Part shown: piece after piece, positions 1 through 6,285 of the stretch | Position numbering within the stretch: the first letter of the stretch is position 1 | Layout: each line of letters opens with the position of its first letter | Assembly: GCF_000718025.1 (NCBI RefSeq) | Contig: NZ_JODS01000010.1 | Location: forward strand, 184,901 to 248,900 | DNA length: 64,000 nucleotides | Direction: 5' to 3' | From: Kitasatospora purpeofusca | GTDB lineage: Bacteria > Actinomycetota > Actinomycetes > Streptomycetales > Streptomycetaceae | Program-made: the position numbers and the translations under genes | Notes under the pieces: model-generated | The model's input: the letters and a program-made list of their open reading frames with translations, nothing else | Database searches by the model: none | Told to the model about the DNA's origin: nothing

Positions 1-538
1 GCTGGGTGACCGCCCCGGAGACCAGCGGGCCGACGATCGAGGGCAGCACCCAGGCCGCCGAGAAGGCCGCGAAGACCGAGGGCCGCAGCCGCTCGGGGTA
101 GGCCCGGCCGACCACCACGTACAGGGCGACGATCACCAGGCCGCCGCCGAGGCCCTGGAGCGCCCGGCCGCCCACGAAGATCCACATCCCGGGTGCCGCC
201 CCCGCCACCAGGAGACCGGCGCCGAACACCGCGATGCCGGTGAAGAGGGGTCGCAGCGGCCCGCTGCGGTCGCACCACTGTCCGGAGACCACCAGGGCGA
301 ACAGGGTGGTGGTGAAGTAGCCGGAGAAGGCGAAGGCGTACAGCCCGAACCCGTCGAGCTCGCCGGCGGCGACCGGCATCGCGGTGTTGACGGCCGTCGC
401 CTCGAAGGCGATCACCAGGACCACCGAGACGATGCCCAGGGTCAGCGCCCGGAAGCGGTCGCCCATGACCCCTCCGCCGGGGTCGGTCGATATCGGAACG
501 GAGGCGGTGTCGGCCGACACGGGGGAGGCTGTGGTCAT
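1..538 (-). CDS. MFS transporter, N-terminal part (cut by window edge)
   Basis: About 179 N-terminal residues of a major facilitator superfamily exporter; the rest lies left of the window. After a hydrophilic head of about 30 residues come alternating hydrophobic helices: one containing VLVIAFEATAVNTAMPV, a second ending at a loop GQWCDRSGPLRPL that resembles the MFS motif A between helices 2 and 3, then helices around MWIFVGGRALQGLGGG and LPSIVGPLVSGAVTQ, typical of drug or metabolite exporters. The substrate cannot be read from the sequence. The start ATG at 538 has no Shine-Dalgarno; a TACGAT box 7 nt upstream suggests a leaderless transcript. MFS family is secure, DHA1 or DHA2 subfamily is not. 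Confidence 0.85.
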   Translation of the reverse strand, partial: MTTASPVSADTASVPISTDPGGGVMGDRFRALTLGIVSVVLVIAFEATAVNTAMPVAAGELDGFGLYAFAFSGYFTTTLFALVVSGQWCDRSGPLRPLFTGIAVFGAGLLVAGAAPGMWIFVGGRALQGLGGGLVIVALYVVVGRAYPERLRPSVFAAFSAAWVLPSIVGPLVSGAVTQ

Positions 539-551
539 ACGTATGATCGTA
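535..551 (-). promoter_or_regulatory. Candidate leaderless -10 box with palindromic operator
   Basis: TACGAT (551-546) lies 7 nt before the ATG of the MFS gene, the spacing expected if transcription starts at the ATG. The perfect 12-bp palindrome TCATACGTATGA (535-546) covers the start codon and touches the -10 box, a position where a TetR-like repressor could act. No good -35 is visible. The regulator is not in the window. Confidence 0.35.
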
Positions 552-634
552 AGGCGCATCTGGCCCGATGGCCCCTGACCGTGGTCGTAGTCCCACTCCT
601 CCCCCGGTCCTAGGACGGGAGGGTCGCGGGAGGG

Positions 635-949
635 TCAGTGCAGCACCTTCAGGCCCACCACGCCGGAGACGATCAGGAGCAGGCAGCCGATCCGGGCCAG
701 GGTCGCCGCGTCACCGAGCACGGCCATGCCGTAGAGCGCGGTACCCACCGCGCCGATGCCGACCCAGACCGCGTAGCCGGTGCCGATCGGGATCGTGCGC
801 ATCGCGTACGCCAGTCCGCCCATCGAGAGCGCCAGGGCGATGCCGAACACCACGGTCGGGACCAGCCGGGAGAAGCCCTTGGAGTTCTCCAGGGCCACCG
901 CCCACACCGTCTCCAGGACACCGGAAATAATCAGAACGAGCCAAGCCAT
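635..949 (-). CDS. sugE: SMR-family efflux pump, SugE/Gdx-like
   Basis: A 104-residue small multidrug resistance protein, normal length for the family, with four hydrophobic helices. The first helix begins MAWLVLIISGVLETVWAVAL and carries the essential membrane glutamate (Glu13) in the SGVLETVWAVAL context typical of SugE/Gdx proteins, which export guanidinium with proton antiport. The start at 949 gives the canonical family N terminus; the open frame continues further upstream without similarity. It stands alone, divergent from the tRNA-Cys leader and upstream of the MFS gene on the same strand. I looked for a guanidine riboswitch in the leader and did not find one. Family certain; guanidinium specificity is inference from motif type. 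Confidence 0.9.
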   Translation of the reverse strand: MAWLVLIISGVLETVWAVALENSKGFSRLVPTVVFGIALALSMGGLAYAMRTIPIGTGYAVWVGIGAVGTALYGMAVLGDAATLARIGCLLLIVSGVVGLKVLH

Positions 950-1058
950 GACGGCCGTACCTCCGCAGTCGGCAGCGGCCGGGTTGCCGCTGTCACTGCG
1001 CCGTCTTGTCGTGACCGGGTACGACGCGCTCGTCCGGGGCGGCCGCGAGGACCACCTG

Positions 1059-1087
1059 TTCCCGACCGTAGCACACCCGGTCGGGAA
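1059..1087. promoter_or_regulatory. 10-bp perfect inverted repeat upstream of sugE
   Basis: TTCCCGACCG (1059-1068) and CGGTCGGGAA (1078-1087) form a perfect dyad with a 9-nt centre, 110 nt upstream of the sugE start. On the minus strand a TACGGT -10-like hexamer overlaps the dyad (1070-1065), so it may be a repressor site; as RNA it would be a strong hairpin. Confidence 0.4.
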
Positions 1088-1116
1088 TCCCGCCACACAG
1101 AATTTGCAACAGGATA

Positions 1117-1146
1117 TTGACGCTCCGCCCGGTATTCCGCCAGACT
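1117..1146 (+). promoter_or_regulatory. Promoter of the leader peptide / tRNA-Cys unit
   Basis: TTGACG (1117-1122) and CAGACT (1141-1146) are separated by 18 bp, a good match to the housekeeping (HrdB-type) consensus. Transcription would start near 1153, about 33 nt before the leader-peptide ATG and about 165 nt before tRNA-Cys. Confidence 0.6.
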
Positions 1147-1185
1147 GAATTCATCAACACGGCGAACGACGACAAGGAGTCGGAC

Positions 1186-1275
1186 ATGGACAGGAGGACG
1201 GCGGCCCTCGCGCCCCGCACCTGCACCACCGCTCCCCGGTGTTGTCGCGCCTGTCGCTGCTGCCGCTGCGCCTGA
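1186..1275 (+). CDS. Cysteine-rich leader peptide upstream of tRNA-Cys
   Basis: A 29-codon reading frame, ATG to TGA, preceded by an excellent Shine-Dalgarno (AAGGAG, 6 nt from the ATG) and the promoter at 1117-1146. Seven of the last 17 codons are Cys: residues 13, 19, 20, 23, 25, 26 and 28, the tail reading PRCCRACRCCRCA. The stop lies 42 nt before the first base of tRNA-Cys(GCA) on the same strand. Polycysteine short ORFs acting as cysteine-responsive attenuators are known in mycobacteria; a link to a tRNA-Cys gene is inference. The product would be a sensor rather than a functional protein: ribosomes stall on the Cys run when Cys-tRNA is scarce. The gene is supported by promoter, RBS, codon content and position, not by similarity. 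Confidence 0.65.
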   Translation: MDRRTAALAPRTCTTAPRCCRACRCCRCA

Positions 1276-1317
1276 GCGCACCCGCAGTTCCAGCCCGCAC
1301 CACCAGCCCCACCCCAT
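1276..1317 (+). promoter_or_regulatory. C-rich, G-poor spacer, possible Rho-loading (rut) site
   Basis: The 42 nt between the leader-peptide stop and tRNA-Cys are strongly C-rich with few G, unlike the surrounding DNA, where C and G are balanced. Unstructured C>G RNA is the usual signature of Rho loading. A small hairpin TGCGC-CTGA-GCGCA spans the leader stop codon. No U-tailed intrinsic terminator is present, so any attenuation would be Rho-dependent. Confidence 0.35.
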
Positions 1318-1392
1318 GGCCGTGTGCCCGAGTGGTTTAGGGAACCGCCTGCAAAGCGGTGCACACGGGTTCGATTCCCGTCATGGCCTCCA
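1318..1392 (+). tRNA. tRNA-Cys (anticodon GCA)
   Basis: Full cloverleaf: acceptor GGCCGTG/CATGGCC with one G-U pair, D arm CCC...GGG, anticodon stem ACCGC/GCGGT with loop CTGCAAA (GCA reads TGC/TGT), T arm ACGGG-TTCGATT-CCCGT. Discriminator base T (1389), the hallmark of tRNA-Cys, is followed by an encoded CCA (1390-1392). A strong hairpin starts 6 nt downstream. Confidence 0.95.
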
Positions 1393-1397
1393 GAAAA

Positions 1398-1441
1398 CGA
1401 ATTGCCGGTCCGGCGCCGAAATGGCGCCGCCCGGCAATTCG
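1398..1441 (+). terminator. tRNA-Cys terminator hairpin
   Basis: CGAATTGCCGG and CGGCGCC pair with GGCGCCG and CCGGCAATTCG around a GAAAT loop: 11 + 7 bp with one small bulge, directly after the CCA end. It lacks a long U tail, as is common in this group. Confidence 0.75.
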
Positions 1442-1469
1442 TCGTGCTTTCCGAAACAGAACGCGGGCC

Positions 1470-1503
1470 CCGGGTGATTCCGCGCTCCTGCGGAATCACC
1501 CGG
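1470..1503. terminator. Bidirectional terminator between tRNA-Cys and the molybdenum hydroxylase operon
   Basis: Perfect 14-bp stem CCGGGTGATTCCGC / GCGGAATCACCCGG with a 6-nt loop (GCTCCT), 11 nt past the stop of the minus-strand operon and facing the tRNA unit. Confidence 0.75.
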
Positions 1504-1513
1504 CGGCACCGGC

Positions 1514-3841
1514 TCAGCCGGTGACGGCGTCCTCCGGGCGGATCGGCAGCCGGCCCACCGGCAGGCCGGTGGCGGCCCGGACCGCCGCGGCCACCGCCGC
1601 CGGCGCGGTCACGGCCGGCACCGCGCTGACCGCCTTGGCCCCGAACGGCGCCACCACGTCACGCTCCTCCAGCAGGGCGGCGACCCGGATCTCCGGGGTG
1701 TCCAGCGCGGTCGGCAGCCGGTAGCCGGTCAGCGAGGGGTTCGCCAGCACGCCGCCCTCGGTACGGAGGTCCTCCAGCAGCGCCAGGCCGACGCCCTGGG
1801 CGACCCCCGCCTCGATCCGGTCCTCGATCTGCCGCGGGTTCAGCGCCCGGCCGACCTCCTGGGCCACCGTCACCTCGACCACCCGGACCGCGCCCAGCTC
1901 GATGTCCACGTCCACCACCGCGCGCATCGCGCAGAACGCGATGGAGACGAAGGCGTCGCCCTGGCCGGCCTCGTCCAGCGGCTCGGTCGGGTGCGGGCGG
2001 CACTGCGCGGTCGCCCACAGCTCCTTGCCCTCCAGCGCCTCGGCCACCGGCATGCCGAGCACCCCGTCGTACGAGGTGATCTTGCCCTCGGCGATCTGCA
2101 GCAGCTCCACCGACATCCCGAAGTCGGCGGCGATCGGCTGGAGCAGCTGGTGGCGGACCATCAGCGCGGCCCGCTCGACCGCGCCGCCGGACACCCAGGT
2201 GTGCCGGCCCCGGGCCGCCGGCCCGGCCACCGCCTGGTCGCTGTCGGCGGGCGCGATGTACACCTCGCTGACGCCCAGCACGCTCTGCACGATCTGCCGG
2301 GCCAGCGTGGCGAAGCCCTGGCCGGCGTCGACCGCGGCGCAGATCACCGTGGCGTGGTCGCCGCTGACCCGCACCGTCGCGGTGGCGACCTCGTCCTCGC
2401 CCTCGGCGCCCAGCATGTGCACCATGCCCAGCGCGTAGCCGATCCCGCGCCGCACCGCGGCCGGGTCGCCCGCGCCGCCGGGCCCGCCCGGCAGCAGCCA
2501 TTCGGCGTCCGGGTCGTCCACCGGCAGCGCCGGCAGCGGCTCCGCGGCCACCGCGTCCAGCAGCGCGGCCACCGGCGCCGGGCAGGTGACGGCCTGTCCG
2601 GTGGGCAGCGGGTCGCCGGTCGCCATCACATTGCGCCGGCGGACCTCCACCGGGTCCACGCCGATCCGGGCGGCGAGCTGGTCCAGCTGCGACTCGTAGG
2701 CGAAGCACGCCTGCAGCGCGCCCTCGCCGCGCATCCGTCCGGCCGGCGGGTTGTTGGTGCGCACCGCCCAGGCGTCCACGAAGACGTTGGGGCAGTTGTA
2801 CGGGCCGACCGAGAAGGCAGTGGCGGCGGCCAGCGCCTCGGCCGAGACGTCCGCGTAGGCGCCGCCGTCCAGCAGGATCTGCGCCTCGACCTTCACCAGC
2901 GTGCCGTCGGCGTCCGCGTGGTGGCGGTAGCGCAGCAGCGCCGGGTGCCGCGAGGTGTGGGTGTGGAAGGACTCCTCGCGGGTGAGCGTCATCTTCACCG
3001 GACGGCCGGTGCGCAGCGCCAGCAGCGCCAGGGTGACCTGGAAGGAGAGGTCCTCGCGGTCGGAGGTGGCGCCGGGCACGCCGGTGACCACCAGCCGGAC
3101 CCGGTCCGGCTCCAGGCCCAGGCAGGTCGCGGTGCGGTCCCGGTCGCCGTGCGGGTCGGTGGAGGACAGGTGCAGCTCGACGCCGCCGTCCGGGCGCGGC
3201 ACGGCCAGGCCGGCCTCGGCGCCGAGCGGGGCCGGGTCCTGCCGGCCCACCTGGTACAGGCCCTCGACGATGATCTCGCCGGCCGCGTCCGGGTCGCCGG
3301 TGCGCAGCGGCAGGTGGCGGAAGAGGTTGCCGTCCGGGTGCAGCGGCGGGGCGGTGAAGGCCTGCTCGGGGTCGGTGACGGCCTCCAGCGGCTCGTACTC
3401 GACGACGATCAGGCCGACCGCGAGCCGGGCGGTGTCGGGGTGGTCGGCGGCGACCGCGGCCACCGGCTCGCCGTGGTGGCGGACCACCCCGGCGGCCAGC
3501 ACCGGGCGGTCGGCGACGATCGGCCCGGAGGGCGCGCCGTCCGGGCTGCCGTCCGGACCGGCCGGCAGGTCGGTGGCCGTGACCACCGCGTGCACACCGG
3601 GCAGGGCCAGCGCGGCCGAGGTGTCGATGCCGAGGATCCGGGCGTGCGGGTGCGGCGAGCGCAGCACCGCGCCCCACAGCAGGCCCTCGGCCCACAGGTC
3701 GGCGGCGTACGGGTAGATGCCGAGCGCCTTGGGCAGGGCGTCGCTGCGCAGCGGGGAACTGCCCAACCCGAACGGCTCCGTCGTGCCGCCCGCGTCGCCG
3801 TCCTGCTGGGGTGCTGCGCCGATGTCGGTAGGCGACGTCAT
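1514..3841 (-). CDS. Xanthine dehydrogenase-family molybdopterin-binding subunit
   Basis: A 775-residue large subunit of a molybdenum hydroxylase (xanthine/aldehyde oxidase fold). The N-terminal a/b-hammerhead domain starts near residue 35 (LGIYPYAADLWAEGLLWGAV, VLRSPHPHARI) and the cofactor-binding region includes DAGQGFATLARQI and an NNPPAGRMRGEGALQ segment. Two family signatures differ: the usual GAFRGFG is GRMRGEG, and where active enzymes have a C-terminal KAVGE-like motif with the catalytic Glu, this protein reads GAKAVSAVPAV (about residues 735-745). The start overlaps the stop of the [2Fe-2S] gene by 4 nt (ATGA at 3841), so translation is coupled. Last gene of a three-gene operon ending at a terminator. 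Substrate unknown; calling it a xanthine dehydrogenase would overreach. Confidence 0.88.
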   Translation of the reverse strand: MTSPTDIGAAPQQDGDAGGTTEPFGLGSSPLRSDALPKALGIYPYAADLWAEGLLWGAVLRSPHPHARILGIDTSAALALPGVHAVVTATDLPAGPDGSPDGAPSGPIVADRPVLAAGVVRHHGEPVAAVAADHPDTARLAVGLIVVEYEPLEAVTDPEQAFTAPPLHPDGNLFRHLPLRTGDPDAAGEIIVEGLYQVGRQDPAPLGAEAGLAVPRPDGGVELHLSSTDPHGDRDRTATCLGLEPDRVRLVVTGVPGATSDREDLSFQVTLALLALRTGRPVKMTLTREESFHTHTSRHPALLRYRHHADADGTLVKVEAQILLDGGAYADVSAEALAAATAFSVGPYNCPNVFVDAWAVRTNNPPAGRMRGEGALQACFAYESQLDQLAARIGVDPVEVRRRNVMATGDPLPTGQAVTCPAPVAALLDAVAAEPLPALPVDDPDAEWLLPGGPGGAGDPAAVRRGIGYALGMVHMLGAEGEDEVATATVRVSGDHATVICAAVDAGQGFATLARQIVQSVLGVSEVYIAPADSDQAVAGPAARGRHTWVSGGAVERAALMVRHQLLQPIAADFGMSVELLQIAEGKITSYDGVLGMPVAEALEGKELWATAQCRPHPTEPLDEAGQGDAFVSIAFCAMRAVVDVDIELGAVRVVEVTVAQEVGRALNPRQIEDRIEAGVAQGVGLALLEDLRTEGGVLANPSLTGYRLPTALDTPEIRVAALLEERDVVAPFGAKAVSAVPAVTAPAAVAAAVRAATGLPVGRLPIRPEDAVTG

Positions 3842-5097
3842 GATGCGTGGTCGTCCTCGGGGAGCCGGATGCCGTGGGCGGGGGTGGCGCCGTACGGGAC
3901 GCCGGCCTGGGCGGTGCCCTCGGCCGGGACGCCGTGCGGGGGTGCGGGGACGTACGGCGTGCCGTGCGCGGGGGTGGCGGGGGTCTCGTAGACCGGGCCG
4001 TCGTACGCCGAGGCGGTGTCGTAGCCGGGCTGCTGCGGGTAGCCGCCCTGGTCGGGGTAGCCGGTCCCGGGCAGGTAGGTGCCGTGCGCCGGGGTCGCAC
4101 CGGGGTACGGCTGCTGCTCGGGGTAGCCCTGGGCGGGGTAGAACCCGGTGGACCCGTCGGCCTGCTGGGGCGGGACGTCCCGGACGGGGGCCAGCACGGT
4201 GGTGTCGTACACCCCGCTGTCGTAGCCGCCCTGCCCGTCGTAGCCCCCCCGACCGTCGGGGGCGCCGTGACCGTCGGGAGCGCTGTGCCGGTCGGGCGTG
4301 CCGTGCCCGTCCTGGGTGCCGTAGCCCGTGCCGACCCCGGCGCCGGTGCCGGCCGTGGTGCCGGCCTCCTCCGTGCGCGGCTGCGGGACGTGCTCGATCC
4401 AGGTGTCCTCGGTGTAGACCGGCAGGTCTGCGGTCTGCGGTCCGGGGTCCGCGGGGGCGGCCGCGGCGGGTGCGGCGGCCCGGTCCGCCGGGGCGGCCGC
4501 GGCCTCCTCGGCGGCCGCCTCCGCGGCGCCGGCCACCGCCGCGCGCGCGTCGGCGACGGTCTGGACGGCGGCCAGCGCGCCCCGGTAGCCGGTGCACCGG
4601 CAGAGGTTGCCGCACAGCGCCTGGCGCGCCTCGACCTCGGTGGGCCGGTGGTTGCGCTGGAGCAGGTCGTGCACGGCCATCGCCAGGCCGGGCACGCAGT
4701 AGCCGCACTGCACCGCGCCGGACTCGGCCAGCGCCTGCTGGACGTCGCTGGCGCCGCCGCCGGCCGACAGGCCCTCGACGGTGTTGATCTCGCTGTCCTG
4801 GGCGAGCGCGGCGGGCACCAGGCAGCCGGCCACCAGCTGGCCGTCGACCTGCACCGAGCAGGCCCCGCACTCGCCCTGCTCGCAGCCGTCCTTGGCGCCG
4901 GCCAGGCCCAGCCGCTCGCGCAGCACGTAGAGCAGGCTCTCGCCGATCCAGGCGTCCGTGACGGGCCGTTCGAATCCGTTGACCCGCAGGGTGTACGAGG
5001 TGGTCGGCCGCAGCTCCCGGCTGACCTGCGGCGCGTGGTCGTGCGCGTGGTCGAGCAGCCCCGCGTCCAGGGCCTCGATGGGGTGGTCTGTGGTCAC
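3838..5097 (-). CDS. [2Fe-2S] subunit of molybdenum hydroxylase with long low-complexity tail
   Basis: A 419-residue protein. Residues 35-185 are a normal iron-sulfur subunit: plant-type ferredoxin cluster Cys72, Cys77, Cys80, Cys92 (GCEQGECGACSVQ), then the second cluster Cys131, Cys134, Cys166, Cys168 (CGYCVPG and LCRCTG). Usual family length is about 160-200 residues; here about 235 further residues, rich in Gly, Pro, Tyr, Ala and Gln, follow, with three TPAHG repeats and several GGYD/GHGxPD units, probably disordered. The GTG start (5097) overlaps the FAD-subunit stop (GTGA), and its own stop overlaps the large-subunit start. It passes electrons from the molybdenum centre to FAD; the role of the tail is unknown. 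Confidence 0.9.
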   Translation of the reverse strand: MTTDHPIEALDAGLLDHAHDHAPQVSRELRPTTSYTLRVNGFERPVTDAWIGESLLYVLRERLGLAGAKDGCEQGECGACSVQVDGQLVAGCLVPAALAQDSEINTVEGLSAGGGASDVQQALAESGAVQCGYCVPGLAMAVHDLLQRNHRPTEVEARQALCGNLCRCTGYRGALAAVQTVADARAAVAGAAEAAAEEAAAAPADRAAAPAAAAPADPGPQTADLPVYTEDTWIEHVPQPRTEEAGTTAGTGAGVGTGYGTQDGHGTPDRHSAPDGHGAPDGRGGYDGQGGYDSGVYDTTVLAPVRDVPPQQADGSTGFYPAQGYPEQQPYPGATPAHGTYLPGTGYPDQGGYPQQPGYDTASAYDGPVYETPATPAHGTPYVPAPPHGVPAEGTAQAGVPYGATPAHGIRLPEDDHAS

Positions 5098-5975
5098 TTG
5101 AGCGCCCTTCCCAGTGCCCGGCGGGCCAGCACCGCTACGGTACGCCGCAGACGGACGGCGGCCGCGCTCGGCCCCTCGGTGACGGCCTCCCAGGCACCCT
5201 CCGCGCCGTAGCCGTCGGGGACGCAGGCCGCGGCCACGTACTCGCCGAAGGCCGCGGTCGCGGCGGGGTCGATCTCCCGCGAACCGTCCCAGTCGATGCA
5301 GCCCGCGACCCAGGCCTCGGCCTCCAGGGGCCGCAGCGGGACCGGGGCGACGGCGCCGACGGCGCAGCGCACGGCGCGCCGGGCCGGGTCCAGGACGAGG
5401 GCGACGGAGGCGGTGGCGCGGGCCGGGCCGCTGCGGCCGGTGGCCTTGAGGAAGACCTGCGGGGCGTGCAGCAGCGGCACCCGCACCCAGGTGAGCAGTT
5501 CGCCGGGCCGCAGCGGGTCGAGACCGGTCAACAGGTGACTGACCGGGACCTCGCGGGTGGCGCCGGCCCGGGCCAGGGTGACGCTGGCCTCCAGCGCCGC
5601 GAGCACCGGCAGGGTGTCCCCGGCCGGGGCGGCGGTGGCAATGTTGCCGCCGAGGGTGCCGACGTTGCGGACCTGCGGGGGGCCGGCGGTGCGGGCGGCG
5701 TCGGCGAGCGCCGGGATCAGGGCGGCGAAGTCCGGGCGGTCCATCCGGGCGTGGGTCAGCCCGGCGCCGAGGACCGCGGTGCCGCCGTCCTCGTAGCGCC
5801 AGCCGCGGAGTTCGGTGATCCGGCCGAGGCCGACCAGCGAGGCGGGGCGGAGGCGTCCGGCGTTGACGGCCTCCATCAGGTCGGTGGCGCCGGCCACCGG
5901 CACCGCGGCCGGATGAGCGGCCAGCGCTTCGACGGCCTCGTCGAGGGAGGCCGGCAGCATGATCGTCCGGTTCAC
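5094..5975 (-). CDS. FAD-binding subunit of molybdenum hydroxylase
   Basis: A 293-residue CO-dehydrogenase-flavoprotein/XDH-FAD-type subunit, first gene of the operon. The FAD-binding signatures are clear: VPVAGATDLMEAVNAG near the N terminus and VRNVGTLGGNIATAAPAGD in the middle, followed by the C-terminal subdomain. I chose the GTG at 5975 (protein begins with the family-like MLPASLDEAVEAL after five residues, GGTGGGA upstream); an ATG at 5960 is the alternative, and the open frame runs still further upstream without similarity. It would hand electrons from the Fe-S subunit to NAD or another acceptor. Confidence 0.87.
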   Translation of the reverse strand: MNRTIMLPASLDEAVEALAAHPAAVPVAGATDLMEAVNAGRLRPASLVGLGRITELRGWRYEDGGTAVLGAGLTHARMDRPDFAALIPALADAARTAGPPQVRNVGTLGGNIATAAPAGDTLPVLAALEASVTLARAGATREVPVSHLLTGLDPLRPGELLTWVRVPLLHAPQVFLKATGRSGPARATASVALVLDPARRAVRCAVGAVAPVPLRPLEAEAWVAGCIDWDGSREIDPAATAAFGEYVAAACVPDGYGAEGAWEAVTEGPSAAAVRLRRTVAVLARRALGRALK

Positions 5976-6162
5976 CTGGGTCCCACCGTGCTCCACTTGC
6001 TCATCGATCGCCTGCCGCCCGCGGCCCCTGGACCGGGGTGTCCGCTCCGGCAGCCCGGCCTGGCCCGTAGGGTACGGGCGATCGGGCCGGGTTGGGCAAC
6101 TCTGGCACACAATGCTCGATGATCATTTCGGGACAGGCGAACGGTACTGCCCGATTGGGACC

Positions 6163-6206
6163 GATACCGGGCGGTATCCGCCCCGGTCCGGTTCGGACCG
6201 GGGCGG
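6163..6206. terminator. Palindrome plus terminator hairpin in the 310-nt gap upstream of the hydroxylase operon
   Basis: The 310-nt gap 5976-6285 has two elements. CCGCCCCGGTCCG / CGGACCGGGGCGG (6178-6206, 13 bp, 3-nt loop) lies 80 nt past the hexosaminidase stop and is a likely terminator for that gene. Adjoining it, GATACCG-GG-CGGTATC (6163-6178) is a 16-bp interrupted palindrome, a candidate operator for the downstream operon. No clear -35/-10 pair was found. Confidence 0.55.
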
Positions 6207-6285
6207 ATGTTCATCTGTTCTTGACGTCCGACGACCGCCCGGAAGTTCCCGCGGGCCGTCCGGTCCGGACCGCCGGCCGTGCGGT

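Noticed and set aside
950..1096. Guanidine riboswitch upstream of the SugE-like gene
   Set aside because: The conserved ykkC-type elements (CTAGGGTTCCG-like, ACGGCGGGAC-AAAAG-like core) are absent; only a generic hairpin and an inverted repeat were found.
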